Source: Paragorgia papillata (lineage: Eukaryota; Cnidaria; Anthozoa; Scleralcyonacea; Coralliidae). Taken from it: DNA of 64,000 bases. The stretch spans positions 1,222,501 through 1,286,500 of the forward strand of contig JAWNZC010000259.1 of NCBI GenBank assembly GCA_035771165.1, read 5' to 3'. This document shows, one piece after another, positions 10,076 through 20,095 of this stretch. The stretch's first letter is position 1, and every line of letters begins with the position of its first letter. The translations under genes and the position numbers were made by a program. The notes beneath the pieces were generated by a model. It was not told the origin of the DNA, made no database searches, and worked only from the letters and a program-made list of their open reading frames with translations.

Positions 10076-10220
10076 GTATATATGTTATAATCTTTTAAAA
10101 TATTGATTCGACTTTTATCCGTTTATTCTCTGGAGTATACAGTAATAACAACTGTGTTGGAAAATATATACAATCACGAAATGAAAGAGAAAAAGTCCCT
10201 TTATGATCTTGTAATTTTAG

Positions 10221-10340
10221 TTACAAAACACTAGTAGTTGTATCAGAAGAGTATAAATGCCTTTAGTGGTTGTAATTATAATTTTTATTGCTCTAATTGT
10301 ATGGAGTCTACTGAAGTATGCACTTGACGTATATGTTTAA
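10221..10340 (+). pseudogene. Transmembrane terminal-type exon copy 7 (frameshift)
   Basis: The acceptor is intact, but one extra A (ACAAAACAC) shifts the frame to a TAG within five codons. The TAC-to-TAA change of copy 6 is also present. AATAAA at 10371-10376. Confidence 0.6.
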
Positions 10341-10535
10341 ACTTTGATTGGAAAGCGTTCATAAATTATTAATAAACTTCACAATATGATTCAGAAATCA
10401 CGATTTAAGGCAATCTATATTATTACTATTATTGTTATTATTGTTATTATTTTTATTATTATTATTATTGTTTTTATTATTATTATAATTTTAATTAAAG
10501 TCGAAATTGTATTCTTTATTGTTTTGTCATTTCAG

Positions 10536-10637
10536 ATATCAACGAATGTCAAAACAATCCATGTCATTCAAACGCAACTTGTAACAATACAGTAGGATCG
10601 TACAATTGTACATGTGATGCTGGCATCAACTGTACAG
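10536..10637 (+). CDS. Gene 1 EGF exon B5 (15-bp deletion)
   Basis: 102 bp, phase 1-1, the same shortened EGF as B4. The two units around them are near identical over about 1.1 kb. Confidence 0.82.
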
Positions 10638-10751
10638 GTATCTACGTATCGACCATTTAAAATATCGCCCAAAAACGTTTTAGCTTCATTTCTATAAACT
10701 AAGGAAAAATCTTTTATCACGTTTACATTATGTTTTCTTTATCATATTTCG

Positions 10752-10872
10752 AATGTTAACGGGTGTCTTAATAAACCATGCCATTCAACCGAAGCTTGTA
10801 ACAATACAGTTAATTGAATCATTTATCTGTATATGTGACCCTGGTTTTGGTGGAGATCTTTTGACTGTACAG
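10752..10872 (+). pseudogene. Decayed EGF exon C, copy 6
   Basis: Same fixed defects as the other C copies. Confidence 0.7.
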
Positions 10873-11064
10873 CTGCATGCAAATTGAGAAAATAAAATAA
10901 CACATTAAATTCATACGTTTGTTTTGGCAATTTCAAAGATTCAATAGTCCGTGTTTTCCTGGTACTAATTCTTGCTTAATAAATTCAGAAATGAAATAAT
11001 TCCATTTTTTTTTTGCGTACTTTCAATGGAAATTAACAAAGTTTTCTTTCTAATGTTACTTTAG

Positions 11065-11181
11065 ACATCAATGAATGTCTCAGCAACCCATGTGACTCAA
11101 ACGCATATTGTAACAATACAGTTGGTTCATTCATGTGTACCTGTAATGTTGGTTTTAGTGGAGATGGCATAAACTGTACAG
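11065..11181 (+). CDS. Gene 1 EGF exon A7
   Basis: 117 bp, phase 1-1, acceptor ctttag, donor GTATAT. Last full type A EGF. Most of the TM exon that should follow is deleted near 11320, while its AATAAA survives at 11385. Confidence 0.88.
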
Positions 11182-11431
11182 GTATATATGTTATAATCTT
11201 TTAAAATATTGATGCCTCTTTTATCTGTTTATTCTCTGGAGTATACAGAAATAACAACCGTGTTGTATAACATGTACAATCACGAACTGAAAAATGATAG
11301 AGAAAAAGTTCCTTTATGATATTACGTATTTGACCTGACGTATTTTTTGAAAATTCGATTGGAAAACGCTGAACTAGAATTATTAATAAACTTCACAATA
11401 TGATTTAGAAATCACGATTTAAGGCAATCTA

Positions 11432-11468
<37 letters not shown>

Positions 11469-11515
11469 ATTATAATTAAAGTCGAAATTGTATCTTTATT
11501 ATTTTGTCATATAAG

Positions 11516-11562
11516 ATATCAACGAATGTCAATTATTTATTTTTGTATACACCTGTATAAAG
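11516..11562 (+). pseudogene. Truncated EGF exon B6
   Basis: Starts as D-I-N-E-C-Q after ataag, then jumps to unrelated sequence before a GTATAT. At 47 bp it does not keep the frame, so it is probably skipped. Confidence 0.65.
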
Positions 11563-11721
11563 GTATATGTTTATTGGTCTTTTAAAATATTGCCTCGACA
11601 TGCATGCGTATATTGCGTGGAGTATACACTATACAGGTGTAGTAACAGTGGTCTATAAAATATATAATTACGAACTGAAAAATGAATAATAAAAAGTTCC
11701 TTTATGATATTGTAATTTTAG

Positions 11722-11751
11722 TTACAAACACTAGTGGTTGTATCAGAAGAG
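11722..11751 (+). pseudogene. Transmembrane terminal-type exon copy 8, cut by inserted DNA
   Basis: Acceptor tgtaattttag, then V-T-N-T-S-G-C-I-R-R. After agaagag the repeat sequence stops and foreign DNA begins, so the helix and stop are lost. Confidence 0.65.
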
Positions 11752-12213
11752 GATCTTATCGAAGACCTTGCCATATCTGGGAGTCGGGATTGGCTTTTTA
11801 CCAGGGATATAGTTGTATCTTTTTTCAATGTATCTTCTTCTGTTTTCAGAATCTAGAGCCTCTTGCTTAGCTTTATCAAAAAACTTCTTAAAACGTGAAT
11901 AAGGAACTGGTTTGGCTATGCGGGGGAAAGGTATTGGCCTAGCCTGCTTTTTGATACCCTCCCGAAATTCAACTAATTGAACTAACTCATTGTCAGATAA
12001 TTCAGACAACAACTTCTGAGTTAAAGCGTTACGATCGCCTGTCTCCATACTATTACTAGGGATTCTTTTTACAGAACTGATAGACGCACATGCCTCCAAA
12101 GTCTGGCCCCCACCCATTATAATATTACTAGTCAACACCTTTTTAAGTGTGTTTTCATAGAACTTATCTTGATTTTTTAATCTGGTTGTCTCCAGATGCT
12201 TTTCATTGGGCAC
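11743..12213 (-). CDS. Unrecognised ORF of the inserted segment, with P-x-P-x-P-R motifs
   Basis: About 150 residues, charged and probably not a secreted protein. Two similar motifs are visible near the C-terminus (R-P-I-P-F-P-R and K-P-I-P-T-P-R), each followed by a K/R-rich F-D-K segment. The last residues run across the insertion boundary, so the natural C-terminus is missing. In an adjacent frame upstream (about 12290-12200) a stretch reading M-E-M-S-E-R-T-H-P-M-S-S-N continues toward it, suggesting a frameshift in a longer ORF. I recall such proline-arginine motifs in ORFs of cnidarian mobile elements but cannot name the family. Confidence 0.4.
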   Translation of the reverse strand: MPNEKHLETTRLKNQDKFYENTLKKVLTSNIIMGGGQTLEACASISSVKRIPSNSMETGDRNALTQKLLSELSDNELVQLVEFREGIKKQARPIPFPRIAKPVPYSRFKKFFDKAKQEALDSENRRRYIEKRYNYIPGKKPIPTPRYGKVFDKILF

Positions 12214-12990
12214 ACACCCAGCTCTTGATTTTTTACGATGTCATCTTCCTCAATATAAAACAAATTGCTTGACATGGGGTGTGTTCGCTCTGACATTTCC
12301 ATGTACTATGCCCCTTCTGGTGTGTGTCCAAAAATGTGGGATTCTCACGGATGCTATGTTCTGGTACACATTACTGCATAGCAGAGCATGTTCATTGCAA
12401 TAACATTGGAATTTCTATACTATATGTAAGCTGAAATCGTCGATTATTATAGTATATGTATTGTTTCATTTTATCGTTTTCCATTCCTGGCATACCTTGT
12501 CACCAGGTGCTAATTTGTCGGTGTCCCAGCCCAAATGTCCATAAACCGTTCCATAAAGCCGATTCTCAAATAGCTTTTTCGTTTTGATTGGCTTCATGTC
12601 GAGCAGCTGGTTTACTAATGGTATTTCCAATCTGCCAACTATCCGTTTCGCATAAAAGCCGTAACTACTGAGTTCCCAATCCAATGATACCAATAGTGAT
12701 ATACTGATATTCCTCCATTTCTTTACTGGGTTTATAAAAGTTGCTTTACTGGGTTTATAAAAATTGCTCAACTGTCGTTCACTACTGAATTGCCTACCAC
12801 TGTACTGTATTGCTTGGACTTGTCTAAGTTCATCCAATGCCTCATTCGTTTGATTGAGCAGAACTTTATCTTTGTCAACACTGCCATGGTGTTGTGGACA
12901 AGGGCGTCAGATATTGATTTGCTTATGTGAAATATGTAGTAATAATATAAAAAAGTATATTTACAAATGCAATCCAACATTTGAAAGCAT
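11752..12990 (-). mobile_element. Foreign segment interrupting the EGF array, unknown family
   Basis: The repeat array is cut at 11751 and the next EGF exon appears only at 13202. The segment has two minus-strand ORFs (12213-11743 and 12837-12466) and a duplicated TTGCTTTACTGGGTTTATAA at about 12738-12775. No terminal repeats or target duplication could be assigned. The boundary near 12990 is approximate. Confidence 0.4.
12466..12837 (-). CDS. Unrecognised ORF in the inserted segment
   Basis: 123 residues, open upstream of its first ATG for a few codons (L-L-N-Q-T-N-E-A-L-D-E-L frame). No motif I can name. It includes W-R-N-I-S-I-S-L-L-V and ends G-D-K-V-C-Q-E-W-K. Probably transposon-derived, because it shares strand and segment with the ORF at 11743-12213. 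Confidence 0.3.
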   Translation of the reverse strand: MDELRQVQAIQYSGRQFSSERQLSNFYKPSKATFINPVKKWRNISISLLVSLDWELSSYGFYAKRIVGRLEIPLVNQLLDMKPIKTKKLFENRLYGTVYGHLGWDTDKLAPGDKVCQEWKTIK

Positions 12991-13201
12991 GAAACCAGTT
13001 TTCCCTTTGTTTCACATTAACAATTTATTTTAACTTTTTTAACTTTGATTTGCTGTAAAGTATTTCAATTTACAGTTGAGGAGTTTTGTTTCCCTGTATT
13101 TAAATTTCACTAACATACTTCTAGTAGTCATGTCCAACAGCAGGAATAAACGACATAACAATTAAGCCGTATTCCTAGTGTTTGTTTGTTTTAATATATA
13201 G

Positions 13202-13324
13202 ATATCAACGAATGCAGTATAAGTTCTCATAATTGTCATACGAACGCTATTTGCATTAATAACCTTGGATCCTATGAATGCAAATGTATCATTGGCTTTA
13301 TGGGGGATGGAAGTGATTGCATTG
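13202..13324 (+). CDS. Gene 1 EGF exon after the insertion
   Basis: 123 bp, phase 1-1, acceptor tatatag, donor GTAAAT. Complete EGF: D-I-N-E-C-S-I-S-S-H-N-C, C-I-N-N-L-G-S-Y-E-C-K-C, G-F-M-G-D-G-S-D-C-I-G. It is clearly diverged from the tandem units, so it predates their amplification. Its intact frame and sites suggest the gene still reads through the array and the insertion. Confidence 0.88.
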
Positions 13325-13424
13325 GTAAATATTAATTTTTCTGTCTGACTTTTTCAAATAGGTACTCTAGTTTGAAAATATTTTTCCTATGTTTAAGTAT
13401 ATAATTATTGAGTTGTGATTCATA

Positions 13425-13760
13425 CATAGCAATAATAGACCTAGAATGTGGGCTTTGTCGCAATAGGGTTCCAATTGATCCGTATAAATCTGCCATTTTG
13501 AATATCGCAAGGGTTGGGAGGAAGGTCGCGTCAGCGCAGCTTTTCGTTCTCTCAAAAAAATATATTTTGAAAAATATAAACCCATCGTCCACTCCACATG
13601 CATGGTACCAACTGCAGCCGTGTTAAAAGCTGTCTAGAAGTCCTAGAGCAAGTTTGCCTTTATAAATCGGCCATTTTGTCTCCGTTTAGTGGGGTCGCTT
13701 TTTCGACTGACGAGAGATAGGAGTTCGCATTCTAGATCGATTGTTTCTATGGATTCATAT
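13425..13760. mobile_element. Short-TIR non-autonomous element, family copy 2
   Basis: Matches 3580-3900 and 63660-63990 along its length, with ends AGACCTAGAATGTGGGCT and GAGTTCGCATTCTAGATC inverted to each other. Confidence 0.65.
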
Positions 13761-13959
13761 TAGGACGTTATTATACAACATCCCAATCTTTATTTTCTTT
13801 ATTTTATTTGTTGTTTCCTAGGATTGATTTAAGAAAGACACGTGAATCTGCATGATTACACTTTTGCTCTCAGATCGTTAAAACATTGACAAAAAATCTT
13901 TTAAAATTTAGAATAGAGGGAAAGGCGAAATTTTTGCGTTTCTAATTTAATATATATTT

Positions 13960-14640
13960 TCAAAATCTCACAATATGACTACACCAAAAAGATATAGGTT
14001 ATGCAAAATGTGTGTATGTACAGCAAATAATTTGCAAAATCAAATTTTTGCCTATTCTTTCTTAACTGTTGCATTGCGAAATCTCACTATAAATGTATAA
14101 ATGAAATAGGCAAAGGCAGAATTTTTGTCTGTTTCTATGCATTGTACAATAAATATGTTTTCAAAATCTCACTGTAAATGTTATTGTATAAATGAAATAG
14201 TGAAAGGCAAAATATTTGCCTTTTTCTATGCATTATACAATAAATATGTTTGCAAAATCTCACTGTAAATGTTATTGTATAAATGAAATAGTGAAAGGCA
14301 AAATATTTGCCTTTTTCTATGCATTGTACAATAAATATGTTAGAAAAATCTCACTATAAATGTTATTGTATATAAATGAAATAAGGAAAGGCAAAATATT
14401 TGTCTTTTTCTATGCATTGTACAATAAATAGGTTTGCAAAATCTCACTATACAGTAAATGTTATTGTATAAATGAAATAGGAAAAGGCAATACATTTCAG
14501 TCCTTTTTCTATATAAATATGTTTGCAAAATCTCACAATATGAGCTAAAGTAGGCAAAATTTTTGTCTTCCTTAGCATGCTAACATGGTTTGCAAAAATT
14601 CTCAGTAGTATACAAATAATATAGGGAAAGCAATTCATTT
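13960..14640. repeat. Tandem array of a 91-bp unit
   Basis: The unit holds AAAATCTCACTATAAATGTT, TAAATGAAATAGTGAAAGGC and CTATGCATTGTACAATAAAT. Spacing between the AAATATGTT landmarks is about 91-92 bp (14151, 14242, 14334, 14426). About six units, weakening at both ends. ORFs here are by-products. Confidence 0.8.
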
Positions 14641-15122
14641 TTGTTTTTGCCATAAATTATTTTCTAAGACATGGTTGTGATAAAGAGAAGACAAAAGTGT
14701 CGTCTTTCTTTAGTGAGTAGGATGACACAATTTACTGCCTAAATGTTGGTGATATTTAACAATTGAGCGTTAGAATAATATATTATTGCATGTATGGGCA
14801 TGTTGATGTAGATGTGTCGTATATAATCTTACAGTACAATAATTATACGTAACTGGTTACTGTTAATTTTTCTTTTGAATACCATGGCAACAAGCACCAG
14901 TGTTAGTTGGCCGCGAGCCAGAAAAATATGAATGGTATACTCATTGACAATCGGGGGACTGATTTTCGATGTAAGTATTTCCCTGATTTTGTTGTACATC
15001 AAAAACAACTGAAACTTTAACAACTTCAAGCTGAAATATAGATATGTATATTTTTAGCTATTTATTATAATTAAAATTATAATAAGTTGTTTATATTTTT
15101 GCTACTTTTTGTCAATTGGTAT
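14641..15122. other. Non-coding stretch
   Basis: No exon, RNA gene or element recognised. Confidence 0.4.
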
Positions 15123-15302
15123 AGATCTTATTCAAAAATGGCCGCCGAATTAAAATTATTTTATGTGCATATAAATTAGCCCTTATGACCTCGTTTTAAA
15201 GTAAAAATTATTTTGATTTCCCACAGGAAAACGAGTTCATAAGGCCTAATTTATACGTATATGAAAGAATTCTAATTCGGCGGCCATTTTTGAATAAGGT
15301 CT
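15123..15302. repeat. Palindromic MITE
   Basis: About 30-bp inverted ends: TTCAAAAATGGCCGCCGAAT at the left, ATTCGGCGGCCATTTTTGAA at the right. The whole element folds on itself (GCCCTTATGACCTCGTTTT against AAAACGAGTTCATAAGGC). Confidence 0.75.
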
Positions 15303-15336
15303 AGAAGGTTTTAAACTATTTTCTGTGTATAAACAG

Positions 15337-15653
15337 CCGTCATATTTAATAGTCTGTACACGAAGTGTAATCGCTTAAAAATCGTCTTATTGACGATTTT
15401 GTTTATTTTTATTTTTTTGTGTTTACTTATTCTTAGGCGGAAACAGTATCCCGATTATATGGTGGTTTCAATGGTTGAGTGGTCAAGGGCGCGGACCCAA
15501 TCTAATACTGGGCGTCACGTCAAGTATGAACAGAAAGCAAAACAACTTGGTGGTGGTGGGAGGAGGAGTAGGAGGGGGGAGGAGAAGTGGGAGGGCGAGG
15601 AGAAGTGGGAGGGGGTGAAGAGTGAAAGAAAAAATAAAGTTCTTTCCCTCTAA
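15337..15653 (+). CDS. Possible final transmembrane and tail exon of gene 1
   Basis: After the acceptor tgtataaacag (15335-15336) a phase-1 frame opens: A-V-I-F-N-S-L-Y-T-K-C-N-R, then a strong hydrophobic run (I-V-L-L-T-I-L-F-I-F-I-F-L-C-L-L-I-L), then R-R-K-Q-Y-P-D-Y and an R/K/G/E-rich tail to a stop at 15651. Phase and layout match the TM exons of the array (cysteine, basic residues, one helix, basic stop-transfer). The tail part overlaps a tRNA-like TGGTTGAGTGGTC block, so the true end may lie earlier. No splice donor or transcript support can be judged. Confidence 0.35.
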
Positions 15654-15979
15654 GTCAGAACCTGTGGGACACTTCTCTATTGTTATTCTTGAATAGTTTT
15701 TTTTCTGCGAACGTCTACGAAGCGTCTGTTTACTTTGTTCTGTTATGGTGTTGTTTTATTGCTCTTGGCTATGTAATTATATCAAAGATGGCTTCTGTTC
15801 CTTCCTGCACTCCACGATGCGCATCATGTTGTTGCTACGGAAACCGTTTAGAAACACGAACCTTTTTACTAAAAAATTAAAATGTTAATATGTTTCTTTT
15901 CAAAAGAATATGATGATTGAAACATTCGGAATACAATATATGTATGTCTAGAAATATTTTGTCAATGTATTGCAGTAAA
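15654..15979. other. Intergenic, nothing recognised
   Basis: Follows the possible end of gene 1. No exon or repeat structure that I can support. Confidence 0.4.
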
Positions 15980-16193
15980 ATTATAAGTAATATTGGGTAT
16001 TTCACTCGATTACATAGCATGTTCTCAGGATTTTGGGTGAAGGAAAATTCGAGTGTAGAAAAAATACATTTTAAGACCAGACTGGGACCAGTTGCGAAAA
16101 ATGCAACTACACAGGCCTTCCGGCAGGAATTGAACACACGACCTTGCGATTCTAGTGCAATGCTCTGACCACTGAGCCACGGAGGGCGTTGCC
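15980..16193 (-). mobile_element. tRNA-derived SINE, copy 1
   Basis: Read on the minus strand from 16193: a tRNA-like head with an A-box (TGGCTCAGTGG, near 16168-16178) and a B-box-like GTGTTCAATTCC. A core (GGAAGGCCTGTGTAGTTGCA) and a tail ending near TATTACTTATAAT follow. This is the usual pol III SINE layout. Confidence 0.65.
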
Positions 16194-16265
16194 GAGAGCT
16201 TGATCGCGAGTTATGTATATATATATATATTAAGGTGGTAATGCCAGGAGAGAATTGGGTATATT

Positions 16266-16427
16266 ATAAGTAATATTGGTGCATTTCACTCGATTACGTA
16301 GCATGTTCTCAGGATTTTGGGTAAAGGAAAATTCGAGTGTAGAATATGTACATTTTAAGACCAGACCGGACCAGTTGTGAAAAATGCAACTACACAGGCC
16401 TTCCGGCAGGAATTGAACCCACGACCT
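16266..16427 (-). mobile_element. tRNA-derived SINE, copy 2 (head truncated)
   Basis: Same core and tail as copy 1, on the same strand. Homology ends near the B-box, so the tRNA-like head is missing. Confidence 0.6.
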
Positions 16428-16904
16428 TATGGAGAAAAAATAAACATTTTTTGTTTTACAAATGGAAGCCGCCTGTTTGCAAACGGTACCCATGCAAACA
16501 ACATAATGTGAACGTTGCAGTGTATTTTCCCCATAACTAGTTTTGTGCGAAGTTTGAATTATCTCTACCTCTTATAGTTTCAGGTGTATTACTCATTTTG
16601 TAAATCTTATTTAGCCTGTGTGAGTATAAACGACGTCACGAGGCACCTAATTTACATGTTTCAGAAACTTAAATATCTCGAGAGCGAGATAATATTTTTT
16701 GAGAAACTGAAAACGATGGCATTCCTCATTTGGAATTTATAGGTTACTGGTATCATTACTAGATTCACGATTTTTTCGTCGTAGTGGCAAAAAGTATAAG
16801 TAGTAAAAACTTTATTATACACACTAACCTCATCAACTATAGTTGGTTAGCGTTCCCATTAGGGGCGTGTGGCAAATTTAACTAACTAATTACATTAATT
16901 AAAA
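16428..16904. other. Intergenic, nothing recognised
   Basis: No exon, RNA gene or repeat identified. Confidence 0.4.
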
Positions 16905-16999
16905 CGTTTAGGTTCCTAACTAACTAATTACAAACTTTTTAGGTTCCTAACTAACTGATTACAAACTTTTTAGGCTCCTAACTAACTGATTACAAGCTA
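16905..16999. repeat. Short tandem repeat, unit about 37 bp, three copies
   Basis: Repeats of GGTTCCTAACTAACTAATTA followed by CAAACTTTTTA. Confidence 0.7.
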
Positions 17000-18329
17000 A
17001 TTACGTTAAAAATGTAAAAACAGGCTAACATATGAACTAAAGTTGACATTGCAAATGTAATATATAATAGGAAGATAGGACATAATAAGATTAAAGTTAT
17101 AATATTATTATTTAACCCAAGAACTGGGAGTGCCAGTGGTAGCGCTAGTGCCACTTTAACACTGTTACTGCTACTGCCTGTTACTTGGTTTATTGGTTCG
17201 TTCATACGTTAGTTAGTTTTTTTGTTTAGAATTAACAGCAAGCGGCGTTTTTGGCGCTAACAGGCAACCCCCATTAACAGTATAGTTCCTCCTGTAACGT
17301 CGTTCGTTTCGTTCTTTGTTCGTACGTATATCACTAGTCTTCTATCGTACCTTTGAGTCTTCAAAACTTGAATCGCTATATAAGTTTTCGATATTCCACA
17401 GAGAACCAAACGACTTGAAAAATCCTTGTCTTGGTAAAGGTTAGACCTGCTATCAAACGACTGGAAATAACTGCAAAATGAACAACAGTAGAACATAGAC
17501 TCTGATAGAAGGCCGCGTGGTTGAAATCCGTCACTTTGGACAGTAAAGAGGAAATAAGGGGAAAATTAAAGCGTAGTATGAGACCAAGACAGATAAAGAA
17601 CAAGAGAAGATAAGGCTCGAACATAGTTTTCAGGCTGTTACCTGTGTTTTTTTCTGTTCTGATGTTTTTCTTTGAGGTTCAACATTATATTTGGAACATG
17701 AGGAATCATATTCAAACAGTTTAATAGGCACCTTGATATAAGCGTCTGTAATTATTGTTTGTTTTTGCTATCAGTTTTTGGTGCTATTAGGTCGTGACAC
17801 AAGTTTCTCCTCGGCCACTGCTTTATTATTTTGGAATAAAACATTGCTTTGGAAATTGGTCAATAATAGAAAAACTACATTCATAAAAGTGATAAAACAG
17901 GATGTAAAGGAGGCCAGGGGTTTATATTTGTATACAAAAACAGTTTAATCGGGGGGGGGGGGGGGGTTATGTATATTTAACGTATTAAAAGCGGGCGAGG
18001 GGTTGTTGCGTTTATGTATTTCTAGTAGGGTTAATTATACTTACGTCAATTTGGTAGATTTTTTTTGTTTGTGTTTCTTTTATGGCATTTGTAGTTTTTG
18101 TTGAAACCGACCAAATTTTACCAGATATACTGTACATGCACATCATCAGATATAATCAAATTTAACCAAAACTTGATAAACGGGCGAAGCTAGTGTATCG
18201 TGTGTTTCTTAGAAGGCTTCCTTTGTTGTAGGTTTTGGTTGTAGCGATATGTTTTTGAAAACCGCCGGTTTGTCGGATAATTGAGTGTGAAGAAAATGTT
18301 GAGCAAACAAAAATTCATTGCATGAAAAT
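17000..18329. other. Intergenic, with a poly-G tract at 17949-17967
   Basis: No gene supported. A G tract of 18-19 bases lies near 17949-17967, a likely sequencing-sensitive site. Confidence 0.45.
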
Positions 18330-18972
18330 CGGTGAATGTAAAAGGAGGAATGACTCTGCGGAATGGGTTGCGGAATGGTTGCGGAATGACTTGCGGAGTG
18401 AAAAAATAATTAAATAAAATATTAAAAAACACCGCGTTGTGTGATAACGCGGGCTCAATTAGAAAAGTCGTGATTTTAAAATCTATGGTTCTTTTTATTC
18501 CGATTTCTTCTCCAATTCGGCGGTTCGATTTGATTAGGTTCTATTATCGTTATCAACCTCGATCCGTGTATAATTTCGCTTGACAACTTTGAATTGACCT
18601 ATTCACATGTGCTAGTTGGCACAATACTATTTAGGATACAGTAGTTACTCTAGTTCAAACATCCTAGAGTCCTTACTGTTAAAAAACAAAGCAAAAAGGT
18701 TATGAGGTTGGGTACAAAAAAGTATAAGTCTTCTTAACTTATTAAGAAAATATTCATAAAGTATTCTGTAAAGTAATAGTAATTCTTATATCTGCCTGAA
18801 CATCCAAACAATGGCATGCGGAATGACTTGCGGAATGAAAAATAAATTAAAAAATTAAAAAAACTTGTATTATCGGTATATTTTTTTTTATTATATTTCA
18901 TTCCGCAAGTCATTCCGCATGCTATATTCCGCATGCCATTCCGCAGAGTTATTCCGCCTTTTACATTCACCG
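18330..18972. repeat. Inverted repeat built from TGCGGAATG units
   Basis: The left arm 18330-18402 and right arm 18896-18972 are inverted (GGTGAATGTAAAAGG, GACTCTGCGGAATG). Each arm holds three to five copies of a 10-11 bp TGCGGAATGR motif, and a further stray pair lies at 18818-18840. Confidence 0.65.
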
Positions 18973-20095
18973 TTTCAGCTATATTTATTCATACAATCAA
19001 GTAAACAAACGCGCGGAAGAACGAGTTAAACAGTTTTTCAGTCCGCCGCTTTGCCGGACCAACTCGGCAAAAAGCCGAGTATATGGGGGGGGGATACTAA
19101 AGGTGAAATTTTCAACTCGTGTAACCGAGTTGGCTCGGCAATCAGCAACCGGAATCCCTGTACGGCGGGCCAGCTCGGTTGCCATGTAATAGAAATTTTG
19201 AAACAAGAGATGATAAATATACGAAGCAGGCCAACTCGCCTCATGTAATCAGCCCCTTAGAGATAAATCGGCATATTTATTTCCTATAATTCCTAAAATA
19301 TGCTTATATTAAGCAGAGAAACTGAAAGAAACATGGTTTGTCGATAATTGATTTCACGTCTTGTTATAATTTAGTAAGTTGTTTTTAGCTTTTTATTATC
19401 AAAAAATATCACACGCTGAGATGGGAAACAAAGCAATGAATAGTTTAATTCAAACTAACGTTTCATCATTGGTATATGGTTGGAAAGTGTTGTTCGCGCT
19501 TGGTTGTGTGAAGGAAAAGTGAAAAAGGTTAGTTGACACTACAAACTTAGTATTAATACGCATTTCACTTCAAAGGGTCTTCCTTGTTAATCCAGGAAGT
19601 TTTTGGGCGAATCAAATCTATATTTCCGCATTGGAAATTCTCAACTGCACAATAAACTCATAAAATCTCTGTTTCTAAATTGTGAATAAATATCTAGTAA
19701 GTAATGCAACATCTAGATTTCTATTTGCTGTCTCCAGTGCTAGAACTACTTCTATGATGCGATTCAATAAACAAATGAATTAACTTATATATTGAAATGT
19801 GATTATGAAATAGAAAAGCGAAGGTTAATTTCAGTCATTTCCGATGTGCAGTAATTCGTGGTAATCCGATGTGTATTCCTGGTTAACTACTTGAATAATA
19901 TGATAGTCAAAAGAACAGCACTTTGGAGGTATTCTTCAGAGTCCCCATGCAGGCGGGTGGGAATCGAGCACCCAACGGTTGCTATTCAGAATTTGAAACG
20001 ATTTATTAGCAGATTGACAGACGTTTGGTAGACGTTCGTCAAGTTCAAATACTCAGAAAATATTTCTAAGCCCCAGACAGGGATTGCCTGTGTGG
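18973..20095. other. Intergenic, repeat debris
   Basis: At 19030-19250 there are several GAGTTGGCTCGGC / GCCGAGTT inverted fragments, and a tRNA B-box-like block at about 19950. No gene supported. Confidence 0.4.

Larger units (their letters stand above)
4634..11751 (+). repeat. Tandem exon-containing repeat array (unit about 0.96-1.1 kb, six to seven units)
   Basis: The unit order is: type A EGF exon, about 145 bp of intron, a transmembrane terminal-type exon with AATAAA, an (ATT)n tract, a type B EGF exon, a decayed type C EGF exon, then the next A exon. A-exon starts are 4634, 5595, 6667, 7754, 8856, 9959 and 11065 (spacings 961, 1072, 1087, 1102, 1103, 1106). B-exon starts are 6122, 7209, 8311, 9432, 10536 and the remnant 11516. 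The last two full units are almost identical, which points to recent duplication or conversion. The array ends where foreign DNA begins at about 11752. Confidence 0.9.

Noticed and set aside
15538..15620. Glycine/arginine-rich coding tail
   Set aside because: The GGAGG purine tract is low complexity, so I do not claim it as a domain, although it lies in the open frame after the possible membrane exon.
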